Numbered from the stretch's first letter, positions 15,890 to 25,099 are shown. The stretch: DNA of 64,000 bases from DATJFQ01 sp035492775 (GCA_035492775.1 DATJIW010000094.1:19662-83661); one strand, 5' to 3'. Notes: generated from the letters alone by a model not told the origin. Numbers and translations: made by a program.

Positions 15890-16873
15890 TCACTGCATGT
15901 GTGTCATGAGGCTGGCGAGCGCTTCATCGATCGTTCCGTGCCCTTGCAGGTACGGCAGCCAGTACTCGTCGAGAATCGGCTTCATGCCGCGGAACGACCC
16001 GCGGTTCCAGTTGTCGAACTTCTCGGCGTAAGGGATGTGCTCGGGGATGAACTCTTTCACGACGGCACCTGCCGTGTAGAAGACGATCGCATGGGAAAGC
16101 GCGTCGGGCACGCGGATTCCGCGCGACCGCGCGACCGACGACAGGCGCTGCATCATCTGCTCGTCCCACTGATGCGACGACTCGTGAAACAGGATCTCGA
16201 GACCGTAGTTGCCGCCAATCGCCGGATCCATCGATGAGAACTCGATGAGACCTCGATCGGTCGAATAGGCACCGGCCCAGTTCGTATAGCCCGACAGGTT
16301 GACGACGCGCGGCTGATCGGGCCAGGCGGCATGATAAATCTCCGTGAGGCGTGCGACGAACGCCGTCCCGTATCGGCTGACGAGCCGCTGGAGCTCGTCG
16401 CGTCGTGCTTCGTCTGCACGCTGGTGCTCGGGCCACCACGCGGCGCGATACACGGGCGCGGCGCGCCTCAGTGCCGAGACGAGATCCGCAGGGAGTCCTG
16501 ATTCCGAAAGGTCCGAGTCGTCGCGTGAGGCCGCGATGACCTGAGTTTCCTTGACCAGTGTGTCCTTGTCGAAGACGGCATCCTCCTTCGACGGACCCGC
16601 CGCATAGAAGTCGACCGCCGCCTGCCATTCCCTCCGCTCCGCATCGGTGCGGCCGGCCAGTGCTTCCAGTTCGGCCGGCGCATTGACGACGGCGCTGCGC
16701 TGCGCGTCGGGCGCATGGTTCTGCGCGCGCCCGAGCACATAGAGGAAGTGGTGCAAGTTGTTCCAGAAGCCGATTCGGAACACCAGCGGCGGCTGCGGCC
16801 GCGTCTCCGCGGGAGCGGGTGGCCACGCCAGCAGAAGCAGCGTCCCCACCAGACCAGCCGTTATCCTTCGCAT
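15890..16873 (-). CDS. Secreted protein with HExxH motif, putative metallopeptidase
   Basis: A 327-residue protein with an N-terminal signal peptide (MRRITAGLVGTLLLLAWPPAPA). I do not recognise the family. Near residue 236 it has LFHESSHQWD, the HExxH zinc-binding motif of gluzincin-like peptidases. A conserved-looking GGNYGLEI precedes it, and HAIVFYTAGAVVKE follows about 30 residues later, where a third metal ligand could lie (the Glu is a candidate). It is 21 nt upstream of the DinB-like gene on the same strand and 64 nt after the VPS10-like gene. It is probably periplasmic or exported. Confidence 0.6.
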   Translation of the reverse strand: MRRITAGLVGTLLLLAWPPAPAETRPQPPLVFRIGFWNNLHHFLYVLGRAQNHAPDAQRSAVVNAPAELEALAGRTDAERREWQAAVDFYAAGPSKEDAVFDKDTLVKETQVIAASRDDSDLSESGLPADLVSALRRAAPVYRAAWWPEHQRADEARRDELQRLVSRYGTAFVARLTEIYHAAWPDQPRVVNLSGYTNWAGAYSTDRGLIEFSSMDPAIGGNYGLEILFHESSHQWDEQMMQRLSSVARSRGIRVPDALSHAIVFYTAGAVVKEFIPEHIPYAEKFDNWNRGSFRGMKPILDEYWLPYLQGHGTIDEALASLMTHMQ

Positions 16874-16937
16874 CGCCTGTTAGACCGTCGGCACCCCACT
16901 CCGGTTGGACGCGGCCAGTTGGAGATTGAAAGAGTGG

Positions 16938-19900
16938 TCACTTGATCGTCTCGACGGTAATAAATGGAACACTCTTCATCGCGTCGTTGATCTTCGTCAC
17001 CTGATCCGACTGGATTTGATTCAGCTTTGCGATGGCGCCATCGAGCTCCTGCGTCAGCTCGCGAATCCGCAGCGCCTGTCCTTCGGTCGGCGCCGCGGGT
17101 GCGCGCGAGATCGCGCCGTAGAGCGAACCAATCTCCTCCCGGATCCGCGGATACTGCCGATATCCCATGTTCGGATACGGGCGCGTCAGGTCGTCGTCTC
17201 TCAGCGACTGAACGACCTTCAGCGCCGCGTCTACCATGCCTGCCACATCTCCGCCCGGCTGGACCGCCGGACCCGCGTTGTCGCGCTCGGACGTCTCGGC
17301 CGCATTCGCATGTCGTGGGCTCGAGGCCTGGAGTCGCTGCTGGAGCGAGGTGAGCTGCGCCACGAGGCTGTTTGCGCGGTCGACCGCGGCGTTGGCCCGG
17401 GACGTCAGATCACGAAGGGTCATCGCGGCGTCGAGCTGCGCCTGCAGGTCGGCTGCCGACGCCGGGACGCGCGGATCCATGGCTACCGTCACGGTCGTAC
17501 TGTGTTGCTGTCCTCCGGCTCGAAGCGTGATGGTGTATTCGCCCGGCAGCACGTAGGGTCCGCCTGCGCCGCCGAATCGCCCGCCGCCGCCCCGTGCCGC
17601 GGGCGCTTCTTCGCCTTCAGCACGCGCGCCGCGCCCGGCGCGGCCGCCGCCGGTCGGGCCGTCGTAACGCAAATCCCACGTCATGCGCGCCACGCCACTC
17701 TCGCGAGGCAGATTGCGGAACGTGCGCACGGCCTTGCCGCTCTTGTCGGTGATCGTCAGCGAGGCGTCGCGCGCGTCTCCCTTGACGTAGTAGTCGACGA
17801 TCGCGCCGTCAGGCGGATTCGGTGCGGCCCAGACACCCTGGCCCAGGTTGCCGTCCTTGTTCCACACCGTCCACCGTGTCGCCGGCCGGACATCGAAGAG
17901 CGCCGCTCCTGTCGAGAGCGCCTCCGCCACGTGTTGCACGGCGCTGATGTCGTCCATGATCCAGAGACCTCGCCCGTGCGTCGCCACGATCAGATCGTTG
18001 TCGCGAGGATGGATCTGGATGTCCCGCACGGGCACCGCAGGCATGTTCTGTCGGAACGACGCCCAGTGCGCGCCCGCGTCGAACGAAATCCATAATCCGA
18101 GCTCCGTGCCCGCGTAAAGAATGTTCCTGTTCTTCGGATCTTCCCGGATGACATGCGGCCACCCGGTGGTCGTTGGCGGCATGTTCAGGTTCAGGCGCGT
18201 CCACGTCTTGCCGAAGTCGGTCGTCTTGAAGAAGTACGCTGTGTAGTCGTTGTCCTGATGATGATCGGCTGAAACGTAGGCAGTGCCGACGTCGGTCGGC
18301 GACGCTTCGACGGTTGGAATCCACGCGTTCGGCGCAAGCCCGGCGATGTTCTTCACTACATTCGTCCACGTCTTGCCGCCATCACGCGTCACCTGCACGT
18401 TGCCGTCATCGGTGCCAACCCAGATGACGTTCGGGTCGAGCTTCGACGGCGCGATCGTCAGAATCGTGCAGTGGAACTCCGCAGCGGTGTTGTCGACAAC
18501 GATCGGTTCCCCCGAGGACTGCTGCTTACTCTTGTCGTTCGTCGTCAGGTCGGGGCTGATGATGTCCCACGACTGACCGTGGTTCGTCGATCGGAACAGG
18601 ACTTCACCGCCGAAGTACACCGTGGTGCCGTCCGGGCCGAGCACGATCGGCGAGTTCCAGTTGAACCGATGCTTGTGGTTCGCCATCGCGTCTCCGACCG
18701 AGCCGATGCGGTTCGGGTACGGGATGATGCTTCGCGACGTCCCGCTCCGCGTATCGGTGACGCTGATCGAGCCTCCCTGGAGGTCGTTGTAAACGCGCCA
18801 GGGTTCCTTCAGATCCGGCACTGCGAAGAAGCCGTCGCCGCCGCCGACCGTGTACCAATCGTTTTTCCGGATCCCTTCGGATGCCAGCGAGTTGCTCGGA
18901 CCGCACCACGTGCCATTGTCCTGGAGGCCGCCGCACACCATGTAGGGCGCCTGCATGTCGTAGTTGACGTGATAGAACTGGGTGAACGGAACGTTGTTCA
19001 GCACGTTGAAATTGCGGCCGCCGTCATACGACACTTGGAAGCCGCCGTCGCTGCCGCTCAGAATCCGCTGAGGGTTCTTCGGATCGATCCACAGGGCCTG
19101 ATGGTCTCCATGGACGTCGCGGGGGAGGCTCACGAAGTTGCGGCCGCCGTCTTCTGACATCCAGAGATTGCCGCCGAGCGCGAAAATCCGGTTCGGGTCG
19201 CGTGGGTCCACACGGATGTCGGCGTAGTAGAACGGACGGAACGAGAGCTGCGGATCCTTGTTCATGAGGCGCCAGCTGCCGCCGGCATCGTCGCTCCGCC
19301 AGAGCTCTCCGGCGTAGTTCAGCGTTTCGCTGATCATGTAGACGATGTCGGGGTTGCTGCGCGAGATCGCAACGCCGATCCGATCGAGCATCTCCGGGAT
19401 CCCGTTCGTGAGCTTCTTCCACGTCGCACCGCCGTCCATGGACTTGTAGAGGGCCGTTTCGCCGCCGCCGCTCCGCAGGTGCCAGGCCTTGCGCAGGTAT
19501 GTGTACATGCCCGCATAGACTTCATTGGAGTTCGTCGGATTGATGTCGATGTCCGAGCAGCCGGTCTGCGTGTCTTTGAAGAGCACGCGCTGCCAGTTCT
19601 TTCCCCCGTCGATCGTCTTGAAGACGCCGCGCTGCTCGTTGGGTCCCCATTCATGACCCATCGCACAGACGTAGACGATGTCGGGGTTGAGGTTATCGAT
19701 CCGGATGCGGGCGATGCGGTCGGAATCGTCGAGTCCGATGTGCGTCCACGTCGTCCCGCCGTCGTTGCTGCGGTAGACGCCGTTGCCGAATGACGCATTG
19801 TTGCGCGGATTGCCTTCGCCCGTGCCGACATAGACGATGTCGGGATTCGACGGTGCGAGCGCGATGTCGCCGATCGAGAGGAACCGCTGGTCGTCGAACA

Positions 19901-20162
19901 CCGGCGTCCAGGTCGTCGCCGCATTGGTCGTCTTGAACACGCCGCCATTCGCGCCGGAGACATAGAACGTAGACGGATCACCCGGAACGCCTGTGATTGC
20001 CGAGACGCGTCCGGCCTGGTTCGTCGGGCCGATGTTCCTGAAGGTGAGCGCCCGCAGCGCGTCGATTTCAGGTGGTGGCGTCACGGTCTGGGCGCGAAGG
20101 GACAGATGCGAGCCCGCCGCCAGCACGGCGGCGGCAGCGGCAAACGTCAGAATCTGTTTCAT
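16938..20162 (-). CDS. VPS10/sortilin-like beta-propeller exported protein
   Basis: An exported protein of 1074 residues with repeated BNR/Asp-box-like blades in the VPS10/sortilin or photosystem-II-stability-like fold. Recurrent motifs are SNDGGTTWTHIG, TIDGGKNWQRVL, SMDGGATWKKL, SYDGGRNF, TRDGGKTWTNV and NPDIVYVGTGEG. A C-terminal segment with a low-complexity GRAGRGARAEGEEAPAA stretch follows the propeller. I chose ATG 20162 because it opens a signal peptide (MKQILTFAAAAAVLAAGS); an upstream GTG/ATG extension is unlikely. These proteins are abundant in Acidobacteria. Their activity is not established, and glycosidase labels in databases are by similarity only. Confidence 0.85.
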   Translation of the reverse strand: MKQILTFAAAAAVLAAGSHLSLRAQTVTPPPEIDALRALTFRNIGPTNQAGRVSAITGVPGDPSTFYVSGANGGVFKTTNAATTWTPVFDDQRFLSIGDIALAPSNPDIVYVGTGEGNPRNNASFGNGVYRSNDGGTTWTHIGLDDSDRIARIRIDNLNPDIVYVCAMGHEWGPNEQRGVFKTIDGGKNWQRVLFKDTQTGCSDIDINPTNSNEVYAGMYTYLRKAWHLRSGGGETALYKSMDGGATWKKLTNGIPEMLDRIGVAISRSNPDIVYMISETLNYAGELWRSDDAGGSWRLMNKDPQLSFRPFYYADIRVDPRDPNRIFALGGNLWMSEDGGRNFVSLPRDVHGDHQALWIDPKNPQRILSGSDGGFQVSYDGGRNFNVLNNVPFTQFYHVNYDMQAPYMVCGGLQDNGTWCGPSNSLASEGIRKNDWYTVGGGDGFFAVPDLKEPWRVYNDLQGGSISVTDTRSGTSRSIIPYPNRIGSVGDAMANHKHRFNWNSPIVLGPDGTTVYFGGEVLFRSTNHGQSWDIISPDLTTNDKSKQQSSGEPIVVDNTAAEFHCTILTIAPSKLDPNVIWVGTDDGNVQVTRDGGKTWTNVVKNIAGLAPNAWIPTVEASPTDVGTAYVSADHHQDNDYTAYFFKTTDFGKTWTRLNLNMPPTTTGWPHVIREDPKNRNILYAGTELGLWISFDAGAHWASFRQNMPAVPVRDIQIHPRDNDLIVATHGRGLWIMDDISAVQHVAEALSTGAALFDVRPATRWTVWNKDGNLGQGVWAAPNPPDGAIVDYYVKGDARDASLTITDKSGKAVRTFRNLPRESGVARMTWDLRYDGPTGGGRAGRGARAEGEEAPAARGGGGRFGGAGGPYVLPGEYTITLRAGGQQHSTTVTVAMDPRVPASAADLQAQLDAAMTLRDLTSRANAAVDRANSLVAQLTSLQQRLQASSPRHANAAETSERDNAGPAVQPGGDVAGMVDAALKVVQSLRDDDLTRPYPNMGYRQYPRIREEIGSLYGAISRAPAAPTEGQALRIRELTQELDGAIAKLNQIQSDQVTKINDAMKSVPFITVETIK

Positions 20163-20238
20163 GGCGCCGAAAGCATAACGTAACGCGCGCCAATCCGGCC
20201 TCACACGGTATCGGGAGCTGTGGGCATCGCAGGTGTTC

Positions 20239-20244
20239 TAAAAT
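20239..20244 (+). promoter_or_regulatory. Candidate -10 for the PBP1A gene
   Basis: TAAAAT (5/6 to consensus) lies 79 nt before the ATG at 20323 in the divergent intergenic region. No good -35 is visible, so confidence is low. Confidence 0.3.
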
Positions 20245-20322
20245 CGATGGGTTCGGCATTCCCCGCCGTCGCGGGTGGAGCGCTGAACGCGGGCGCGCAT
20301 TTTGCGACCGCTCTCGACAACG

Positions 20323-22734
20323 ATGGCCTGGCTTCCCACGCTCCTTGATTCGGCTCGACGCGTCACGATGGGTCGGTCGCGCTCCCTGGCGGCTGGCATC
20401 ATCGCGCTGGCGCTGATTCTCGTCGTCGGCTCCACCGCCTTCGTCTGGGGCGCCTACGAAATAACTGCCGACCTGCCTCAGAAAACGGACATCCGCGGCC
20501 TGGGCGACATGGCGCAGGCGACCACCATCTTCGATGCGAGCGATCAGCCGGTCTTTACGATCTTCAAGGAGCAGCGGATTGAGGTGCCGCTGAACCACAT
20601 CTCCCCGAACCTCATCAAAGCGGTCCTCTCGGTCGAGGATCAGCGATTTTACGAACACAGCGGTATCGATTTCATTCGCATCGCCGCGGCCGCCGTCAAG
20701 AACGTCCAGCTCGGGCGTCGCGCGGAGGGCGGTAGCACGATCACGCAACAGCTCGCACGGCAGAGCTTGTTGACGCGCGACAAGACATTCCGGCGCAAGC
20801 TGAAGGAAGCGATACTCGCCGCACACATCGAGCACGAGTACTCCAAGAACGAGATCCTCGAGATGTACCTGAATAAGGTGTATCTCGGCAGCGGATTGTA
20901 TGGCGCTGAGGCCGCCTCTCGCGGCTACTTCGGGAAGCCCGCAAGCGAGCTGACGGTTCCCGAAGCCGCGCTCCTGGCCGGTCTCATTCAGAGTCCGTCG
21001 AGTTACGCGCCCACCGGCAACATGGACCGCGCGATTGCGCGCCGCAATATCGTGCTCCAGACCATGGTCTCCTCGGGTGCAATCACCGCCCAGGAGTACG
21101 AACGCGCGAAAGCCACTGCCGTGCACCTGACCAACGGGCTCGAGGTGAACGAAACGTTCGGCCTTTACTTCAAGGAGCAGGTTCAGAAGGAACTCGTCGA
21201 TCGATTCGGCTGGACGCGGGTCGCTGAAGGCGGGCTCCGCGTGTACACGACGATAGATCCGAAGCTTCAGGTGGCGGCGGAGAAGATCGTCGAAGACGGC
21301 CTGGAATCGATCGAGCACCGGCGCGGCTACTCGCACACGACGCGAGCTGCGATCGAAGGCGGCGTTCGGAAGGTGGCGGACAAGGACGACAAGAGCGCCA
21401 GGGACGCGCCGGCGTATCTGCAGGGCGCGCTCGTCGCGATGGATCCATCGGACGGATCGGTCCGCGCGTTGGTGGGCGGACGCGACTTCGACGAAAGTCG
21501 CTTCAACCGCGCGACGCAGGCGAAACGCCAGTCCGGATCGGCGTTCAAGCCGTTCGTCTATGCGGCCGCACTCGAGGCCGGCTATTCCCCCGCCTCGCTC
21601 ATTACCAATCTGAACAATCCAATCCTGACCGAGCAGGGTGACTGGGTCCCGGAAGACGAGCACTCATCGGCGACCGAGATGACGATGCGGACGGCGCTGC
21701 GGATGTCGAGCAATCGCGCCGCCGTCCAGATGCTGAACACGATCGGAATCCCGAAGGCGGTCAGCTACGCGCAGAAGCTGAACGTCGGCACGCCGCCCAG
21801 TGTCCCGTCGCTGGCGCTTGGGGCAAGTGACGTCACGCTGCTGTCGCTGACCGCGGCGTACGGCGCCTTCGCCGACAAAGGCGTCGTCCACACGCCGGTG
21901 CTGGTTCGCCGCGTCGAAGACAACGACGGCAAGCTGTTGTACGAGAATCCCGCGAAGTCACAGCAGGCGGTGAGCGAGAGCACTGCGTTCCTGATGTCGA
22001 GCATGCTGGCCGACGTCGTCAACGCCGGTACCGCCTACAAGGCGCGGCAGGCGGGCTTTACGCTGCCGGCTGCAGGGAAGACCGGAACGACGAACGACTA
22101 CGTTGATGCGTGGTTCGTCGGCTTCACGCCGCATCTCGTGACTGGCGTGTGGGTCGGGTTCGATCAGCCGCAGACGATCATCGCAAACGGATATGGCGGC
22201 GATCTGTCGGTGCCGATCTGGGCGTCGTTCATGAAGGCGGCGACGAAGGGCGATCCGCCCGACTGGATCGAAAAGCCGGCGAACGTCGTCGGCGTCAACG
22301 TCTGCCGACTGTCGGGGAAGCTGCCTAACGAAGGGTGCACGAACGTCGAGGTCGTGAACGACGATGGGAGCGTCGAGACGAAGTCGATGGTGTACACCGA
22401 TTACTTCGTGCGCGGCACCCAACCGACGACCCTCTGTCCATTGCATCCGGGCCGCTCGATCTTTGCGACGATGGCGGGAGCGCTGGGTGTGCAGGTGGGA
22501 AAGCCCGCGCCCGTGCCAGCGGACACCGCGGCCCTGCCGCCTACCTCCGGCACATCCGGAGTTTCTCCCGCGCAGGACACGCCGGCTACCTCCAAGGCTG
22601 AGGAGCCGCAGAAAAAGAAGAAGAAGGGCTTCTGGTCGCGGCTCTTTGGCGGCGACGACGACAAGAAACAGGATGAGAAGGACAAGAAGGCCCCGAAGAA
22701 GCCAGGTGGAGGAGGGGGAGGAGAGGTCAACTAA
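20323..22734 (+). CDS. Penicillin-binding protein 1A (bifunctional)
   Basis: Class A PBP of 803 residues that polymerises and cross-links peptidoglycan in the periplasm. After one N-terminal membrane helix comes a GT51 domain with EDQRFYEHSGID near residue 105, GGSTITQQLARQ near 139 and the EMYLNKVYLGSGLYGAE helix near 180. The transpeptidase has the SxxK serine at residue 406 (SGSAFKPF), SSN near 464 and KTG at 586-588. The C-terminal ~50 residues are a charged Lys/Asp/Gly-rich tail after EEPQKKKKKGF. A TTG at 20302 would add 7 residues. Its stop codon lies inside a 26-nt inverted repeat shared with the downstream repeat cluster. Confidence 0.95.
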   Translation: MAWLPTLLDSARRVTMGRSRSLAAGIIALALILVVGSTAFVWGAYEITADLPQKTDIRGLGDMAQATTIFDASDQPVFTIFKEQRIEVPLNHISPNLIKAVLSVEDQRFYEHSGIDFIRIAAAAVKNVQLGRRAEGGSTITQQLARQSLLTRDKTFRRKLKEAILAAHIEHEYSKNEILEMYLNKVYLGSGLYGAEAASRGYFGKPASELTVPEAALLAGLIQSPSSYAPTGNMDRAIARRNIVLQTMVSSGAITAQEYERAKATAVHLTNGLEVNETFGLYFKEQVQKELVDRFGWTRVAEGGLRVYTTIDPKLQVAAEKIVEDGLESIEHRRGYSHTTRAAIEGGVRKVADKDDKSARDAPAYLQGALVAMDPSDGSVRALVGGRDFDESRFNRATQAKRQSGSAFKPFVYAAALEAGYSPASLITNLNNPILTEQGDWVPEDEHSSATEMTMRTALRMSSNRAAVQMLNTIGIPKAVSYAQKLNVGTPPSVPSLALGASDVTLLSLTAAYGAFADKGVVHTPVLVRRVEDNDGKLLYENPAKSQQAVSESTAFLMSSMLADVVNAGTAYKARQAGFTLPAAGKTGTTNDYVDAWFVGFTPHLVTGVWVGFDQPQTIIANGYGGDLSVPIWASFMKAATKGDPPDWIEKPANVVGVNVCRLSGKLPNEGCTNVEVVNDDGSVETKSMVYTDYFVRGTQPTTLCPLHPGRSIFATMAGALGVQVGKPAPVPADTAALPPTSGTSGVSPAQDTPATSKAEEPQKKKKKGFWSRLFGGDDDKKQDEKDKKAPKKPGGGGGGEVN

Positions 22735-22756
22735 GAGGCCACGGAGGCCACGGAGG
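22731..22756. repeat. Left arm of 26-nt inverted repeat overlapping the PBP1A stop
   Basis: The 26 nt at 22731-22756 are the reverse complement, with one mismatch, of 23120-23145 and of 23234-23259. The core is CTAAGAGGCCACGGAGG. The TAA stop of the PBP1A gene is part of the repeat. Confidence 0.85.
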
Positions 22757-22888
22757 ACGGCAAGTTAACGGCCCACGGAGGGCGGCAAGTTAAGGGCCAC
22801 GGAGGGCAGCAAGTTAGGGCCACGGAGGGCGGCAAGTTAACGGCCACGAAGGCGGCAAGTTAACGGCCACGGAGGGCTGCAGGTTAAC
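22746..22888. repeat. Six-copy ~24-bp tandem repeat
   Basis: Six head-to-tail units of 23-25 bp (boundaries near 22746, 22770, 22795, 22818, 22842 and 22865). Each joins GGCCACGGAGGGCGGC to CAAGTTAAC, with 1-3 differences between units. There are no unique spacers, so it is not a CRISPR array. It follows the PBP1A stop directly and has no coding look. Confidence 0.9.
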
Positions 22889-23027
22889 GGCACACCCCAC
22901 CGCCCCTCACGGAGACGGCGAAAAGCGCAGAGAGCGAGAAGGGGAGCTGTCCTGCGTAGTCCGGAAAGCCGACAATTCCAACGCGCGTTCCGAGCGGCCC
23001 GGCCAGGATTAGCCCTCCGCGCCTCTC
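22889..23027. other. Intergenic spacer between repeat blocks
   Basis: No gene or RNA was recognised here. It contains CACGGAGACGG and GCGCAGAGAGCGAG, which resemble diverged relatives of the flanking purine-rich repeats, and a short palindrome AACGCGCGTT at 22980-22989. Confidence 0.4.
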
Positions 23028-23286
23028 ATGCCTCTCTCTCTGGCTCTCTCTCTGGCTCTCTCTGGCTCTCTCGCTGGCTCACCCGCTGGCTCGCTCTGGC
23101 TCTCTCGCAACATATATGACCTCTGTGGCCTCCGTGGCCTCTTAGTTAAACCCCTCTGTGGCCTCTTGGCTCTCTGGCTCTCTCTCTCTGGCTCATTCGC
23201 TGGCTCGCTCTGGCTCTCTCGCAACATATATGACCTCTGTGGCCTCCGTGGCCTCTTAGTTAAGACCCCTCCGTGGCCTCTTGGCT
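23028..23286. repeat. Long direct repeat with CTCTGG-rich low-complexity flank
   Basis: A 65-bp block at 23085-23149 recurs identically at 23199-23263 (offset 114 bp). Similarity continues to GGCCTCTTGGCT at 23171 and 23286 with one indel and few changes. Each copy is led by a run of CTCTCTGG-like units and contains CAACATATATGACC, then CCTCTGTGGCC and TCCGTGGCC. The GTGGCCTCTTAG segment is the inverse of the sequence at the PBP1A stop. Both strands are open in this block only because the repeat contains few stop codons. Confidence 0.9.
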
Positions 23287-23321
23287 AACGCCCTTCATCG
23301 CAAGTCGATTACGATTCCCCT

Positions 23322-24326
23322 ATGTCCCTCCGCAGGATCGCGGGTCATCGGCACCTGCTCGAGCGGCTCGCTCATGCGGTGGCGCGCCGCGAGCTGCCGC
23401 CGAGCCTGATCTTCTCCGGGATCGACGGCATCGGGAAGCGATCGGCCGCGCTCGCGCTCGCGCAGGCACTGAATTGCGAGCGTCCCGTCGCCTGGCCCGA
23501 TGCAAACGGGCAGGACGGCTGCGGCGACTGCGGCGCATGCCGCCGCATTGCGCGCGGCGTTTACGCGGATCTGGTCGTCATCGAGCCGGGAGACTCGGGC
23601 ACAATCAAGGTCGATCAGATCCGCGAGGCGATCGAGCGTTCCGCATACCGGCCGTTCGAGGGCCGGCGCCGTGTCGTGATCGTGGACGAAGCAGATGCGC
23701 TGATCGGGGAGGCCCAGAATGCGCTCCTGAAGACGCTCGAAGAGCCGCCACCCGCCTCGGTGTTCGTGCTCGTGACGTCGCGGCCGGATGTGCTTCTGCC
23801 GACCGTGCGCTCCCGCTGTCAGCACCTTCGGTTCGGTGCGCTGTCTGCATCGGAAGTCGCGACGGTTCTCACGCGCGACCACGGATTGTCCGCCGCCGAC
23901 GCACACGCGGCGGCCGCTGCGGCGGACGGCAGCATCGGCCGCGCTCTCGGTCGCGACGTGGAGGGCGCGGCCGCCGCGCGCACTGCGGCGGCACGCCTGC
24001 TGTCGAGCGCTGCGTCCGGCGGCGACCCGCGGCGGCGCCTCGACGCGGCGAAAGCGATGACGGCGGGCGCTGCGGAGCGAGAGGTGCTCGCGGAGCAGCT
24101 GCGCGCTCTGTCGTCCCTGCTGCGTGACATCGGTGCGCTGCACGCCAATGCCCCTGACGACGTGCTGGCGAATGCCGATTTGAAAGATACGTTGCGGTCG
24201 GCTGGCCGCGCGTTCGATCCCGAGCGCGTGGTTGCTGGATTTGTCGCCGTGGACCGTGCGATAGCGGCCCTCGACAGGAATGCGAGTCCGAAGATCGTTG
24301 CGGACTGGATCGCGCTGAATATCTAA
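23322..24326 (+). CDS. holB: DNA polymerase III delta-prime subunit
   Basis: Clamp-loader AAA+ subunit of 334 residues that helps open the sliding clamp. It shows HRHLLERLAHAV, a Walker A-like GIDGIGKRS at residues 33-41, a four-Cys zinc module around CGDCGAC near residue 67, VIVDEADAL near 123 and LLKTLEEPPP near 138. The SRC sensor is in RSRCQHLRFG, matching the clamp-loader family. It starts 35 nt after the repeat cluster and overlaps ricT by one base, so it heads a four-gene run. Confidence 0.93.
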   Translation: MSLRRIAGHRHLLERLAHAVARRELPPSLIFSGIDGIGKRSAALALAQALNCERPVAWPDANGQDGCGDCGACRRIARGVYADLVVIEPGDSGTIKVDQIREAIERSAYRPFEGRRRVVIVDEADALIGEAQNALLKTLEEPPPASVFVLVTSRPDVLLPTVRSRCQHLRFGALSASEVATVLTRDHGLSAADAHAAAAAADGSIGRALGRDVEGAAAARTAAARLLSSAASGGDPRRRLDAAKAMTAGAAEREVLAEQLRALSSLLRDIGALHANAPDDVLANADLKDTLRSAGRAFDPERVVAGFVAVDRAIAALDRNASPKIVADWIALNI

Positions 24327-25099
24327 TGCCGCAGCATCCGTTCGTCAGCGTGGCGTTCGAGCCGGCGGGCCGCCGCCACTCGTTTCTGCTGCCCGAATTC
24401 GCATTCGACGAAAACGGCAGTCCCATCCCGTTCGTCCCGCCGTCGCCGGGCGATCAGGTCGTCGTCGAGACCGCGAATGGGCCCGCACTCGGAACAGTCG
24501 CTGCCCTGCCGGCGGCAGTCGCAGAGCGCCGTCCGCACGCAGAGCCGACGGAAGTCGTCGTGCGGCGCGCCTCGCCTGATGACGTCGTCCAGAAGCTGAA
24601 GCAGCAGCAGCGTGAAGCCGAGGGGAAGCATGTCGCTCAGATGAAAATCCGCGAGCGTGCCCTGGCGATGAAGCTGACCAGAGTCGAAGCGGCGCTGGAC
24701 GGATCGCGCATCACGTTCTACTACACGTCGGACGATCGAGTAGATTTCCGCGAGCTCGTGCGCGATTTGGCGTCGCATTTCCACACGCGCATCGAAATGC
24801 GTCAGATCGGCGTGCGCGACGAAGCGCGGATGCTGGGCGGCTACGGCTCCTGCGGCCGCCCGCTGTGCTGCACGACGTGGCTGAAGTCGTTCGAACCCGT
24901 GTCGATCAAAATGGCCAAGCAGCAGCATCTCAGCCTCAATCCTTCGAGGCTCTCAGGTCAGTGCGGCCGGCTCAAATGCTGCCTTCGGTATGAGCTGCCC
25001 AACGGCGAAGGGGTGAAACACGCCGGGTGCGCGGATCACGGCGCCTGCACCAATCCGACGGGCTGCGCCGCGGGGAACTGCGACTCGTGCCGCCGATGA
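24326..25099 (+). CDS. ricT: PSP1-domain protein, RicT (YaaT) family
   Basis: A 257-residue member of the PSP1/RicT family, which in Bacillus forms part of the Y-complex affecting RNA processing and sporulation. Diagnostic features are the ITFYYTSDDRVDFRELVRDLA segment near residue 130, RQIGVRDEARMLGGYG and GRPLCCTTWL near 177, and a second Cys cluster GQCGRLKCCLRYE near 211. A Cys-rich tail has CADHGACTNPTGC and CDSC. In Bacillus such Cys residues take part in Fe-S cluster binding. The position directly after holB is the classical gene order in many phyla. Confidence 0.9.
   Translation: MPQHPFVSVAFEPAGRRHSFLLPEFAFDENGSPIPFVPPSPGDQVVVETANGPALGTVAALPAAVAERRPHAEPTEVVVRRASPDDVVQKLKQQQREAEGKHVAQMKIRERALAMKLTRVEAALDGSRITFYYTSDDRVDFRELVRDLASHFHTRIEMRQIGVRDEARMLGGYGSCGRPLCCTTWLKSFEPVSIKMAKQQHLSLNPSRLSGQCGRLKCCLRYELPNGEGVKHAGCADHGACTNPTGCAAGNCDSCRR

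Noticed and set aside
16905..18095. Open frame of 396 codons opposite the VPS10-like gene
   Set aside because: Arg/Val-rich translation without recognisable domains, fully inside a well-supported gene on the other strand.
20068..21663. Open frame of 531 codons opposite PBP1A
   Set aside because: It overlaps the PBP1A catalytic domains and has shadow-like composition.
22746..22888. Possible CRISPR array
   Set aside because: Units are contiguous with no unique spacers, unit lengths vary by 1-2 bp, and no cas gene is nearby.
23009..23288. Open frames on both strands across the repeat block
   Set aside because: The translations are simple repeats (GSLWLSRN-like and ESQSEPA-like) that exist only because the DNA repeat lacks stop codons. 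No ribosome site or coding signal is present.
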